Positions 25,228 to 37,700 of a stretch of DNA of 64,000 nt are shown piece by piece. Position 1 is the first letter of the stretch; every line of letters starts with the position of its first letter. This DNA is from Chaunax sp. Z400 (lineage: Eukaryota; Chordata; Actinopteri; Lophiiformes; Chaunacidae). A model generated the notes under the pieces. That model had not been told where the DNA came from, searched no databases, and saw nothing but the letters and a program-made list of their open reading frames with translations. A program made the position numbers and the translations under genes. The stretch covers positions 19,374,810-19,438,809 of the forward strand of contig CM075187.1 in assembly GCA_037577475.1 (NCBI GenBank), written 5' to 3'.

Positions 25228-25370
25228 TTTGGGAGAGAGAGAGAGAGAAAAAAAAATAAAAAAAATCACGTGTTTGGAGATCAAAGGAGATCCGCTTTGT
25301 AGAGGGGGGAGGAGGAGGAGGAGGAGGGGGTGAGAAAGAAAGGGAGAGAGAGAGAGAGAGAGAGGGAGCG
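25228..25370 (+). repeat. purine-rich GA/GGA tract before znrf3
   Basis: The plus strand is almost all purine in two blocks: a (GA)n run plus A-tract at 25231-25264, and GGAGGAGG-type repeats followed by (GA)n at 25304-25370. Between them lie an E-box-like CACGTG (25268-25273) and the TCF/LEF motif. Such tracts are common in vertebrate promoters and can adopt triplex structure. Confidence 0.8.
25278..25287 (-). promoter_or_regulatory. TCF/LEF motif upstream of znrf3
   Basis: AGATCAAAGG on the plus strand is CCTTTGATCT on the minus strand, a full match to the TCF/LEF consensus SCTTTGATS. It lies about 275 bp before the znrf3 start codon in the likely promoter or 5' UTR. ZNRF3 is a known Wnt/beta-catenin target acting in negative feedback, so the site is plausible, though the motif is short. 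Confidence 0.45.
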
Positions 25371-25527
25371 TTTGCAGGCAATGTAATTGACAAGGCTTGC
25401 AGTGGTGGAATAAACACGCTTCACCCCAGGCTCAGCTCTTATTGCCAAATTCTGAGTCTTTTGACGCCCGTAGCGCGTAGTCCTGATTTCAATTACCTTC
25501 ACCCGATTAATTAATCCGTGTGAAATT

Positions 25528-25563
25528 ATGTCCCGATCGGCGCAGATCCAGCCGGCAAGATGA
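25528..25563 (+). promoter_or_regulatory. uORF of 11 codons overlapping the znrf3 start (ATGA)
   Basis: An upstream ATG at 25528 (A at -3) opens a frame encoding MSRSAQIQPAR. Its TGA (25561-25563) overlaps the znrf3 start codon (25560-25562) as ATGA. If the mRNA 5' end lies upstream of 25528, which I infer, scanning ribosomes would meet this uORF first and could reinitiate at the overlapping start. The sequence is seen directly; use is inference. Confidence 0.5.
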
Positions 25564-25784
25564 TTTTACCAAGGAGAGGCTCCGATCGTGGATACCCGGT
25601 GGTCCTGGTGATCTTCGTGGTTGCCGCTTCTCTTGGTACCGTTTTCGCCAAGGATACTGCATTTGTGGAAGTGGTTCTGTTCGAGTCCAGTCCCAATGGA
25701 GATTATACTACTTACACGACTGGTCTGCAAGGACGGTTCTCCAAAGCAGGAGCCACTATCAGCGCGGAGGGGGAGATCGTTCAA
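25560..25784 (+). CDS. znrf3: znrf3 exon 1: signal peptide and start of extracellular domain
   Basis: ZNRF3 is a type I membrane RING E3 ubiquitin ligase that ubiquitinates Frizzled/LRP6 and is itself cleared by R-spondin/LGR. This exon encodes residues 1-75. Residues about 12-30 are hydrophobic (signal peptide, likely cleavage after VFA30). Then comes the conserved start of the ectodomain, with the blocks AFVEVVLFESSP, GDYTTYTTGL and AEGEIVQ known from vertebrate ZNRF3. The chosen ATG is the first in-frame one after a TGA at 25521-25523, with A at -3. The donor is CAA|GTACGT in phase 0, joining exon 2 at 63034. The N-terminus is much shorter than the long Arg/Pro-rich human leader. RNF43 is the paralogue to exclude; position beside xbp1 and the ectodomain sequence favour znrf3. 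Confidence 0.93.
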
Positions 25785-25928
25785 GTACGTGTAAAGTGTC
25801 TTTTTCTCACGGGGGAATGACAAGCAGCATTGCTGAGCAACAGCGCCGGGACACGGTGCATCATTTTACCGAGTTACCCTTGTTAAAACTTTTTCCACAG
25901 GGGCTGGGGGCTGACAGGAGTTGTATAT

Positions 25929-25929
<1 letters not shown>

Positions 25930-25959
<30 letters not shown>
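25930..25959 (+). repeat. (TG)n microsatellite in znrf3 intron 1
   Basis: About 15 TG units, roughly 145 bp after the exon 1 donor. Confidence 0.95.
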
Positions 25960-25960
<1 letters not shown>

Positions 25961-28900
25961 TATGCAGGCAGTGCGAGGATGTTACTATGCTTGCAAGAAT
26001 ATGCGGTCACAAGATGGCTCCTATCTTGTGGAATTCATTCACAGGGAAAACATGCTCTTGCAGGTTACTTTGTTGATGTCTGGAGCTCACTCGATCGCTC
26101 GTTACTTTGAATTTTCCTCATCCCGAAACACATGCGCTTGGGAACGTCTTTTCTAAATGGTTATAAATCCCCCACGGCTTCCAAAAAGTTGGCAAACTTT
26201 CACCGAGCAGGTTTTTACGCAGCTCACAGAAGCAACAACGAGGTCACTGTTGTGTTTGGTTTTGACCATTTATCCGCCTCAGTGGTGAGCTTTTTGCCGC
26301 ATATTTACACATAAATCCGATAATTTACTTTTAATAATGGAATACGTTTGTTTTTATTGACCGCACCAACGTGTAAACTTCACGCGCACCTCCCGCCGCT
26401 CGTAGCCAGCCACAATGTAGCCGTCATCAGCGCCGCCTTTGAAGTTGGCTGTGTTTGGTTTAGACTTGTAGCTATTTAAGGCTACATATAAGGAAGAATT
26501 GAGTCATCATAGAAGAAGCCTCCATTTTTCACTTTTTATTTCCCTGCACCTCTAATGATACGTGCACTTAGTTGGAGCTGGTTATACTTGAATAAAGCAT
26601 CCAACGTTGATCCAATAGAAGTCATTCAAGTATGAAGTGTGATTTAAAAATGTATGATTGTTGCTTAATCTACATGCCCACTGTTTGTAAATAGTTCAAG
26701 GTCCAGTCATTGGCCAAATACATAATGTTGCACGTTTTATTTCCTGCCCTCTAACCTGCCCTGTGGTACTGGTGGTGATGGAGGGACCAACAGCTCTCTC
26801 AGCTCCTTGTCAATGACTGGAAGCCACTTGAGTCTGAAGCAGTTTTGGATGGCCTTCATGCACCCTTGAAGCTCCATCAGTTAATTTGGAGGTACCCGTA
26901 AAATCCAAACTGCATCTAATGCACACAAAGTTATTTTGGATGAAGCTGACAGAGCATCGCTTTTTGCACAAGTCCTGTTCATTAAATGCCGTGTCACAGC
27001 GAAGAATTTCTGCGACGTTAAGTCGAATGTTGGATCACCGAGGAGATGACAGCTAAGGTGTCACTGCATGAGCCCTCCCTCACAAGCCACGGCGGTGATG
27101 ATGGTTGAGCTATCTGTCTTCATTTGTTGTGGAAATGGTAATCGCTGAGATCATTGGTCTGTGGTGGGAGGCAAGGTGGGGTGGGGTGTGGGGGTGTTTA
27201 AATGCAGCAGTTACATATTTGATTGTAATTAAGGTCACCATGTTGCATCAAGTGTGTACTTGTGGGCTACGTCGAGAAACCTAAACTGTCTCAGAGAGGT
27301 TCTGCAGTCGCCTCCACTATTTAAGACAATGATTCATTTGGACTATTGTCTGAACACATCTAGTCGCGTCCGACCACCATCCATTGCCACTTTGCAACAG
27401 TGTCTGTGAGAACAGCTCAACAGCATCTTTTCAGTGCGCTTATGCATTTTTGTTTTCCTTAAAAAAAAAAAAAATCCAGACTCTTACTTTGAGAGAAAGA
27501 TGATATGTGGGGATCAAAGTAGGGGATGCTCAGCACAAAAATGGCCCCTGTTTATACACAGTGATGGCCATTTGGCGCCACTCAGTAACCACACAGAAAT
27601 GTCGGACCTCAGCTTTACATTGCAAACCACATCTATTTAGGTTTGCTTTCTTTGCTAACATAGCGTCTGACCACTTAGAGGCAGCTTATATTTGTCAGGC
27701 TATAATGAGGGGCAGTTTGTCCAGCACGGCATACTGTCTAGAATTTCTTACAGTATATTCTACCAAAGATTTCTGAAAGTTGAAACTGTGAATGAATGAC
27801 AACCATACAACATAAAGAGTATAATTTTATACCGGTAACAAATTTGGCACTTACAAATTCCATACTTGTGGAATAACATTGTAGCAATGGTTTGGGAAAT
27901 TGCTGCGGTGTTGTAAAGGATATAGTCTTACATTGGAATTGGGTTAAACGCAAATATTTAGGTTGTGCATTCAATTGTCGGCAGTAACCTCTGCAACCAT
28001 CACCCACGTCTGCTTTTTTGCTCTCAAGATTTGAGCCTTCACATGTTCACTGAATGAGGCACTTGACTTGTTCTGGCTGATGTTTATTGGGCCTTCTAGT
28101 CCTCTCCTCTACTATTTGAACAGAATCCTAAGGGGTTTGTGTTACCTCGTGTGTACATAAATGGTCAGACCGCAGCAGGTATGGGTTCAAATACAGGGGA
28201 AAGGGGGTGCTTGGCAATGTTCCGGAGCAAAGATCCAACCATGATCACCGCTCATATACTCCCAGCTCGCTTTGCTAATTCCCAAAAGCTAACACATGCT
28301 CAGCTCTGCCTGGAGAGTACAAACGCTGCCGGGGCCAAAAATAATAAATTAACTTAATTTGCTTCTCGCTCTGCTCTAAGGGAAGCATGACGACGCAGAT
28401 CTGGCCACAGTGCCGAACCCAAGGCTTCCCGAGCCAGGTCTGATCGTTACAGTTCAAGTCTCTAATGGTAAAGAAATCAATGTCTCCTTAAATCAGTCTG
28501 TCTAGACATGACACTGTGTGTGTGTGCGTCAACAGGCACTTCCTTAAGATGACTTAAAGAGTGCACCTGCAGCAGTGGCTCTTAAACGCTGATTCATGGC
28601 CACAGGACTGCTGCAGGTTGTCCGTCCTGCCGGGTAGTTAATTGTATTCGCCTCTTGTCCCAGATTAACTTCCTGATTAGAATGCTTATATTAAAATAGC
28701 CTGGTAAAATAAAACAAAAACAGTGATGCTTGAGCTCAGAAAATTTGATTGAATGAAGGACCCCTGATTTAGAGGACTTGGATTTTGTCCGCTCTTGCTT
28801 TGACTTCATATTTTACACTGCTTTGAATCATGGGAGTCTTGCTCTACTTTTCCACATAGTAGCAGCAGTTTTGACTTGAGTTAAGCCCATTTATCAGGCA

Positions 28901-31420
28901 GTGGTTGCCACAACCAAATCATCCCCTGATTGAGTCACCCAGGTGATACCTAGATTGGCAGGTGTCGATAAAGCAAGCTGATCCTGAAAGCGCTCTCCTT
29001 CTAAATCTAATTTCTGGATTGTCCTTGAAACCGACCGCTCAGTCAGACTTGCTCGCCGCCATGTCTTTCAAGTACACATTGCTTGACAGTCCAGACAGCG
29101 CTCCTGATTACTATACTCGTTCGATGCAAAGGGAAGCCCCATCTGCTGCTCATCATTCACTATTGTCTCCTTGACGCCACATCGTCTTCCCTGTGGCGAG
29201 ATGAGTTGCGATGCGCTGCATGAGCGCACATCTGCCTCTGATTTCCAGCGGCCCTCTGCTGTCAGCATGTGAGTGAGGAGCTGAGGCAGAGACGTGGCAG
29301 GGGCACAGAGAGGACCAGATGGAATCCAAGAGTGTCGTCGGTCAGAACAGGAGGGAATAATGTGGCTTTTGCCTGGTTCCTCTCAGAAGGGACACACAGA
29401 CCGGGACATCCTCTGAATCTAGTGTCAGGAAGAAGAGGCTTTAGTTTCCCAACACCCACAAGCTGTTTTACCTTTGAACTTCATCTCCATGCAAATGAGG
29501 TGCCAGTAGCTGTAGCTGGGAGACTTCATGCTGTGGTTCTTTGAGGCCGTTTTTTTTTTTTTTTTCTGCCTGGATGTGCAGGGGGAAAGTGGTGGTTTTG
29601 AGCTAAAACAACGATGAGCTTAAATACTGGAGCTCCTACCTTGGAGCTGGCAAGACTTGTGTCGCGCTGCATTTAGACTATAATGAGAGCTTTAGTGGTT
29701 CAAGGCATCCAGCGCGCTTTCTCACCACAGGCTGGAACCCCAAGAGGCCATAATGGGCCGGTCCCAGACGGGAGGTGCCAGGGACAGGGCCACTCCCAGC
29801 GCCAAAGCAACAGAAGCAGTACACGAACGCTGGTTTAAAAGGTTAAAAGTGCTGCTCCCTACTTTTTTCCATTTATTGGCTTGGCGGTTGCAGCTGTATT
29901 TTAAGTGCTATCGTCTCTTAACCGCCACCCTGTGTCACTTTCATGTCCCAGCCAAAGTAATTTGAGGCTGCGTTTCTCCCCTTTTCAGAATAGAACAGAC
30001 TAAACTGTTTTTTCTTTCTCTTGCTTAACACCTCCCTCACACACACACACACACTTACACACACACACACACTCACCCCCCATTACCATTTTTTTTTTCT
30101 TTCTTTTTTTGATGCAGCCAAATTTGTCATGCATCCTGTATTGCATGTGAATGATTTCAAGTGAGAGCTGCTTGTGTTTTTTTTAACTAGTGTGTACTAA
30201 TGAATTATTTAAACTTCATTTGTATCAGGGAGCCCTGGTGGCCTTTGGGTTTAGGGCACTGACCATGACTTGGAACATCCCAGCTCCTGGGCCTTTCATG
30301 CATGTTGCTCCTCACCTCTCTCCCCTCATTTCTTGTAATTTCACTGTCAACTTACTAATAAAGGCACAAAATGCTTCCAAATGTTTTTAGTTCATTTTAA
30401 TGTCTATGAATAGTCAAAAAAATAATGAAAATGGCCTGTATCGAATACCCAGAGACTTTCTTCCTTACTTTTATTGGCTCGGAAAACAATTTAGAAAAAA
30501 ACAAAGGTATTGATTTACAATAATTATAAAACATGAAAAATGCAAAATGTGCAAATCTTTTAGGAGCTGGTCACTTGAAACGATAAGAAGTTTAAAAGTT
30601 TCTTTAAACTGATGCATCAAGTAATTCATTAAGTGTTTCAGCACCTATAGTTCTAAGACAGTCTCAAGTCAGTCTCAGTCAGATATATGAAATTCTTAAA
30701 AGAAAAACAATTGGAATTCTATTTTTAACAATAAACTGAAAGCACTGATTGCCCACAGTGATTATTTAGGTGTATCGATCTTATAATGTTGTTGGATTTC
30801 TTAGTAGGTCTGCAAACCTCTTGCTCGGCCAACCCTCTTAAACCAGCAGCCCTTGTTTTCCTCTCCAGAGCCTGGCTCTTTTACACTTGTCTTCTCTTGT
30901 GTCTTTCTCTTTGAACTTCTCATTCTCACTTACTGCAGAGTTCCACCTGGAACAAGTGCGTGTTGATACTGGTGGCCCCAGTAGCTATGTTAGTTTCCAC
31001 TGGGCTGTGTGGCTTAGCCAATCTTTGATGTTCAACCCGAGGAGAGATTAGCAGTCAGCACTGGTGTTCACTACTGCTTTCTCTCCAGTATCCAGTCTTT
31101 TCCCAGGGGAACCCTTTCCTCCATATTCTCCTGATCTTCTATTGATTATGTGTCTGACTTCATTTGTATGAGCACCTTGTGTTTGTCCTCTGCTTGGCAC
31201 TCCAATGATGAGGAAATGTTAATTCAGCTTTACCCGGAGGCTGTGATTTTTCCATGACGGTTCCTGAGAAAATGCACCATTATGCACCAGAAGATCCCAA
31301 CTTTATAGGTGAAAATTAATATTTCACTGCAGCTGTCTTCACTCTTGTATTTTTGAAACTCACGTAGCTCCACCAAGGCCCCACAGTCGAGATATGTGCA
31401 CCATCAAAAATGGCTGCCCT
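25960..31420. other. znrf3 intron 1, first unique segment
   Basis: Mostly unique sequence. It contains a broken CA-rich stretch at 30030-30072 and T/A homopolymers near 27461 and 29550. No exon or RNA gene is recognised. Confidence 0.5.
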
Positions 31421-31427
31421 CAGGGTT

Positions 31428-31925
31428 GTCGCAATGTTATAGAAAGTGGGGGTAAAAACATTCTTTCTCCAGAACGACTACAAATTGAAAAAGAAGTTCC
31501 GTCTTTAACACAGTACCCACTCTTCCACCCAGTTTCATGGTAATCTGTCAAGTAGTTTAACCATGACTGACAAATACGGTCAAAAAAGCCCTATTTTGCA
31601 ATGCTCGACAAAGTGGAAAAAGAATTATTGAGTCCGCCCCTTTTATTCAGATACACTCCAAAATTTAACGGGTTCTTCCTTGCTACATGCCCAACCCTTC
31701 TACCAGGTTTCATCAAAATTCATCTGGTAGTTTATGGGTAAATAGTCAGTGGTGGAAAAAGCGCTAACATGCAATGTTAAACAAAATTGGAAAAAATCCT
31801 GGATCCACCTCTTTTTCCAGATCTCTAATGGCCTCTTCCCTGCCATACTCCTCTGCCCCCCCCCCCCCCCCCCCCCCCCAACCAAGTTTCATGCAAATCC
31901 ATCAAGTAGTATTTATATAACAAAC
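31428..31925 (+). repeat. three diverged tandem units of about 170 bp, LINE-tail-like
   Basis: Units begin near 31428, 31608 and 31775. Each has a GGAAAAA-type block, a CCNCTCTTTCCAG-like pyrimidine stretch and a closing phrase of the form CAGGTTTCATCAAAATTCAT followed by CTGGTAGT. The last phrase is typical of the 3' region of fish LINE-derived repeats. The third unit contains a run of 24 C at 31856-31879. Confidence 0.6.
31856..31879 (+). repeat. poly(C) tract of 24
   Basis: Uninterrupted C run within the third tandem unit, at the place where the second unit has GCCCAACCCTTCTACC. Its length may be unreliable in the assembly. Confidence 0.9.
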
Positions 31926-32752
31926 AAAACTGGTCACTTAACCTTTTTGGCAGAGCTAATAAGTCAAAGAAGTCAGTGTGTCTTTCCGACTAGCCCTCGG
32001 TGTGCATTTGATGAAACAACGCTGAAAGGCTGAGTCCATATTTTTTATCCACTGACACAGAGAGTCTGCAAACCAAAGGCTATCAGGTCGAGGGTTATGA
32101 AATGACAATGCTCACAGCGGCTCATCCAGGCAGAGGCATGCTTTGTTGTCAGCCAGGAATGTGCTGACTAACTGTGGAAGGCCACAACGCCAGCCTCCCC
32201 TTTTGTTGTGCTTTTTTTTGCCAATAGACTAGGAAGGTGGCTGCTAAGGGAGTCCATTTCATTCTGAGCAGTCTGCCTCCTTCTCCTGCCTCTCTGTCTC
32301 CTTAGATCCTTGTGTCCTCAGTCCTCACCCAAGTTGAAGAAGACAGGGTTCAAAGTTCTTTGTTTTGTGTACATCATTACATAATTATCAGCCTCACATG
32401 GCTAAAAATGTCACTTTTAAAATACGATCCCTCCCCTTGTCATTTAGAATCATACTATTCTTTTAGACCTAGTTGCAGTTTCCCTGGTCATTGTTCAAGG
32501 AGGCCATTACTGATTTTGTGCACATGATCACCCTTGGTCTAACGCTGATGATGGGAGGGTTTTTTCCTGACAGGCCCTCTGTCAAAGACCCTGCCATTTT
32601 TCATTTCGCTCCTTTTGTTTCCTTTAATGGATTCCAACACAGCCGTGGCAAAGGTCATTTACAGGGGTGCCAGATGGGGACAAATCAGTTTCAGGTGGAT
32701 ACGCCGACCCCATCATGTTCATCTCTGCCCTAACTCTCTCTACACCAGTCTC

Positions 32753-32753
<1 letters not shown>

Positions 32754-32780
<27 letters not shown>
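32754..32780 (+). repeat. (TG)n microsatellite
   Basis: About 13 TG units. Confidence 0.95.
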
Positions 32781-32783
<3 letters not shown>

Positions 32784-33413
32784 TCTAGTAATGAGGAAGA
32801 TCCAGGCACAATGGGGACGGAGGTATGATGGATTGGACTTGCTCAGATGAGAACAAGCTGGGTTATCTCTGCTTTATTTGTCTGCTAGAGTGCTGCATGT
32901 CTTCTAGCTCCGCAGTGAAGATATATCACAGCATCTTCACCCTCTCCTCTTCCTCCTGCTAAAGATATGCCCTAGATTTTCTAAATGAAAAATTGGCCTT
33001 ATTCTTTGTATATTGTCCTTGTGTCATGGGTATACTGAAGATACTGGGAACACGAGGGTTTTCTATTTTCTGTATGCTGTGATTATTTCCAAAGGATTTC
33101 TATTCAAAGTTGAATATTTCTTATTGAAGGATCTCTCATTTTCTGCTGTCCAGAGAGCAGCCACTGCTTCCACAGTAGTAGTAAGTCGGACTGGGCGATA
33201 TGACCTCAAATCAGTATCACATTTACTTAAAACATTTACAGCGATTACGATTAATTATATTCTTTTGTTTTTTGACACTCCCTGACCAGGTCTGTAGTTT
33301 GCTGTTATCTTCACTGAAGCCAAAATTAGTCCAAATGATGGACACAGCATCCCTTTTGGTACAAGCTCCTCTGGTTGAGACCTATTTGTTGGCTAGGTGT
33401 TTGCACTCATGTC

Positions 33414-34798
33414 TAGGGTAGCAGCGTTTACCAGTTTCACGGTATACTACGGTATAAAATCTGATGGTTATCATACCAAGGACATTTGCTTATTACCAAT
33501 TTGTAAAAAAAAAAAGGAAAAAAAAGAAGGGAGAATCTCAGTTGCGCCTCTCCATTACTCCACGGCTGCCTGTCAGACAGCACAGTGGGAGCCACTGACA
33601 TGCATGCAGCAGAGAAAATGTCAGACAGAAGCGAGACAGGTATCACCGCTCTCCATCACCCCAAAAGAGAAAGTAAAATCAGTACTACTTTGGATATCCA
33701 AAAAACAACAAGGATTTGTCCTTGAGTGTTGCTAAAGGAGGAAATACGTCCAACCAGTTCACCCATCTTCGTGAACATCATGCCTCTGTGTAGATGAAGT
33801 ATGTGTCCCGTTCATGACTTTAAACCCCAACAAAGAAACATGTTCAACAAAGAACATTCATGCGACTAGCAGGACTAAAACGATCTGAATCGGTCAGTTC
33901 ATTTTCTGCACAGGTGTTTCTCTGTAGGATCCTTTCCCTGTTGTCGGACACTAAATAACATTATGAGCCTGTAAATGGAGAAAACAAGTGGTTAATGTTT
34001 ACATGCATTCCTTCCCAATAGGATTAGCTTGTATTGCTATTCCCTGTTTTAATGCTCTAACTATACTGGACCGATTTCAATCATTTTTGTCCTTGGTTAA
34101 AAAATTTGCACCCAAAAAGTTGGTAATATAATATATAATGTCTGGTTAAAGAAATCCCAGAGTTTCCATTTAAATGTTTATCATTTAATGTGCAACTGAA
34201 ATAATTTCCCCATCTTTCGCAGCGACATCGCCGTCATCTGTCAATTCAACAAGCTCCACCTCAAGTTAAATCCTGCTTTTACAATAAGGATGTGATACTT
34301 CCTCCACCACTGCTGCCAACATGCTTTAGTTATATAATATGTTATTTATATGATTACATGAGTTGCATAATGATTATCATTCTGTTTATTATTATAACTC
34401 CTGCCTGAAAAGAAGTCAAGAAATATATGCTGCTATTATAATCTGATCTCTGCACTTTTTCCTCTCTCATGCTGTACAGGGATAAGTACAGCTTGATGTG
34501 TTTATTTGTAAAGTGAGATTACATTTTTATTGACCCTGTCCTGTTTTTTTTTTCTCCTAATTTATTTTCAAACATGAGATGTACAGCTTTTTTCAATTCA
34601 TTTTCAAATGTGAGACTTTTTAGTCCTACTTCCTCCAAAAAAAAACTAGTTTCATGATTCCACTTTCATTGTAAATAATACAGATGATAATAATAATAGT
34701 ATTATTGTTATTATTATTATAACATTGCATACCATGACACCATGGTATTTTCTGAGGAGGTTATCTTACCTTGAAAATCTCATACCGTTGCAACCCTG
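33414..34798 (+). mobile_element. decayed non-autonomous hAT element with BED remnant
   Basis: The left end TAGGGTAGCAGCGTTTACC and the right end in reverse complement, CAGGGTTGCAACGGTATGAG, are imperfect terminal inverted repeats; GGTATA/ACCATGG-rich subterminal sequence follows on both sides. Flanking octamers CTCATGTC (33406-33413) and CTTGTGTT (34799-34806) agree at five of eight positions, and all three differences are transitions, consistent with an old 8-bp target duplication. Inside, at about 33660-33790, frameshifted pieces read KEKVKSVLLWISKKQQGFV and then VAKGGNTSNQFTHLREHHAS, the two halves of a hAT transposase BED zinc finger. The rest of the transposase is absent. Confidence 0.65.
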
Positions 34799-37700
34799 CT
34801 TGTGTTATCCATGCCCCGTTGCTGCACCTTCATGTTTCGCACACGAACAGTAGTTGGACAAGGTGGGGGCATGTGATTGAACAGGATGCATTTTTAAGGA
34901 CACTTCTTGAGCACGAACACTATTAATTGGATCAACCAACATTAGCAAGATTAAGTCTGTGAGAGGTTCTAAATGTTGCTTGCCCAGCCCTTGTTGCACA
35001 AGCGAGATTGTCACCAGTGCATTCTGATCAGGTCACAGGTGTAACTTTCATGGTTTTACAAATACAGTATCGTCACATGCCAATAAATGCTCTGTAGTGC
35101 AGCCTTGGGCTTTGATAAAGCCTCCGCAATACCTCCTGTCCTTCCCCTTGACCCCTATTGGCAGCTCAGGCCAGGCTGCGTCCTTCTCAGCCCCTGGACC
35201 CTGATCAGGGAGGGGCCTGCAGGGCTGGGTGAATAGCTGCTGGGAATCGTGCTGCGGGTGTAAACCACATGAATATGCCGCCTGAGCTGATAGGATCAGG
35301 CGAGGAAGGGAGGCCTGGGAGGGCGCAATGCTCGGCGCAGCTCCACGCGCTAACATCAAAGGCAGTGCTGAAGGGGGGGAGGGTGAAGAGGAGAAGGGAA
35401 GAAGAGAGCATGAGGGCTGGGCCAAACTCTTCAAAGGCCTCTCTGAGTAATGCCGGTCCTGATATGCGGCGCTGCAAAACTGAATGATGATGTAATTGCA
35501 GGCCTTCCAGCTAAATCCTCCACCATACAAATAAAGGTGGAGGTGTTTCCTTGCACAAGCAATCCTGGGAGTTTAGAACTCATTGCAGGGGGAGATGTTG
35601 CATAATTTCCTGATCCGATGGTAATAATATAAGGATCCGGGTGAAAAGAAGTTTTATGTATGTTTTTGATGGAGGACTTGGAACAGGAAAGAGTTTTTAT
35701 CTGATTTCAGCAGATAGGTTAATCCACTGGGCGTTTCTAAAGTACACAACAGGTGGAACAGAGTTGACTCTGTTCTTTGTAAAGTTTATACAGGGCCTGT
35801 GTGTATGTGTGTGAAGCCAAGAGTGTGTACATGTACTTCCCGTGCAATGTGCGTTAAACCAAGCATAACCACGGATTCTTTCAAAATGCCCCCATGATCA
35901 TTAGGCGGATAACTCATTGACAGCCCCCATGACAGTTTAGAGACATACGCTGCAGGAGAGTATCTCCCTCGTTGAGCGAGCACAGCAATAATTCACTGTT
36001 GTTGCTTGAGTTTGCCAAAGGTTATTTGCATGCCTCTGATTGAAGTTCTCTTCCTCTTGTCCTTATTTTGTGATTGTACGCCCCTTTGATGTGAAATTAG
36101 CAGTAAACAGCTGCACTTCTATGTTTATTTGGAGTTTATGTGGAGGTCAGCCTTTAACTCGTGCATTGGTCAGACCCAGAACTGTCTGTACAAAGACCTT
36201 TTTTCAAGCACGTGGATTGTAGCAGTTCATGACTCTCACAGGACCCTCCAGCTAAAGCTGTGTTTCAACGGATGTAGACATATGCTTGATGAATAGCATA
36301 GCAATTAGGCAGTTTAACTTTGTTGACTAACTATTTGAGTATTGATCTAATAGTTTCAGCAACAAGTCCATGACTGTACAAGCGGCGTTCCACGGGATTT
36401 AACGTTTGGCACTTAATTTTTATTGCTTTAATTCATTGTTAATTCAGGTAATTGATTGAAAGGAAGTTAGTCAGGCTGCTTACTTACACTCTAACAACAA
36501 TGGAACCTGCTCCTGATGCAGAGCAAACATTTTCATTTAGCTGTGTCCATATTGATAATTTTTAGTGTAGGAGGAACATAGGCATTTTAGATGATTGAGT
36601 TAGAAATGTGTAAATGGAGTAGAGATGTCAGACAGTGTATTAAATGAAACATAAATGCACAAAAAAACAAATATAGACTAAATGAACTCAGAGTATGGAC
36701 TGCGTCCATATCTATATTTCTTTAACATTGAGCATAAATGAGTGTTAAGTCACCCCACCCTCCTGACTCAACGTGAACCTGAGTGTATATGTAAAGGTCA
36801 AGAGAATTACTCCTGACCAGCTGTGTCCTTTTTAGTCTCCTTGTAATCCATCTGGTCATCCCTCATTCTCTGTATGTTGCTGACAGGACAAAATGCCAAA
36901 TTATTATTTTTTTTGCTGGTCACTAGAATGATAGGAAGTGGTTTGAAACGTTCAAATAGTTTTTGGTGTAGTGAGATGGTGCACATAATCAGTATGCTTT
37001 TTCTTTCTCACCTCTTCTCTCCTTATCTGGGTTTGCCCTTCTGTCATGTGTCACTGTAAACGCTGTAGTTTTCATTTTTAGCAATGTCAAAAGGGGCCCT
37101 TAGCAGATCTTGGCTATTCTTTACTATGTGCAGTTTGTCCAAACACACTTGGCTTGCTAATGATAACTTGTCCTCAGACATGTCAAAGAATCAAGTTTCT
37201 CAGAATGCTGTTTTGAGAGAAAGGACAGATCGAGTTGGATAGGATGGGAATGACAGAAAAAGACAGGCCAATACAGCCCTTTGCTATTCTGTTTGCGTCC
37301 CACAGGCATGTGACAAAATCAAATTGTCACCACTAGGGTGACATGCATCCCGCAGACATTTCAAAATAAACATCCCAGTGATGTGGCTCTCAGATTTCTA
37401 TCAGTAGACTATCATTCTCTGTCATATTTGGATGCAGGAGGATCTTAAATTTGTATATTGTAGATTTGTTTCTGCAGTAGATGGAGCTGAAATACATTAT
37501 TGATCAGAGTGTTATTAAAGGAAAAGTTCCACATTTTGCTAAACACTCTTACTTGCTTTCATGCCAAGAGTTAGATGAGAAGATTGACACCGCTGTCTCA
37601 TCTGTCTGTTTAGCTTGGCATGCAGACTGGAAACAGGGGCAAACAGCTGGTGGGGTTCCTACAAAACCTCACATTGTCATTTTAACACTGCTGTTTTATT

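Noticed and set aside
25520..26110. 196-codon plus-strand open frame overlapping znrf3 exon 1
   Set aside because: It starts at a GTG, reads the wrong frame of exon 1, crosses the donor site into the intron and runs through a TG repeat.
28170..28200. GGGTTCAAATAC, a tRNA B-box-like word
   Set aside because: No matching A box or cloverleaf could be drawn upstream.
29061..29174. ATG in a good context (GCCGCCATGTC) with a 37-codon frame
   Set aside because: The context is strong, but the frame is short, has no acceptor or known motif, and lies within the znrf3 intron.
35048..35530. 160-codon minus-strand open frame
   Set aside because: It lies inside the znrf3 intron; composition is Ser/Pro/Ala-rich as expected of GC-richer random sequence, with no recognised motif.
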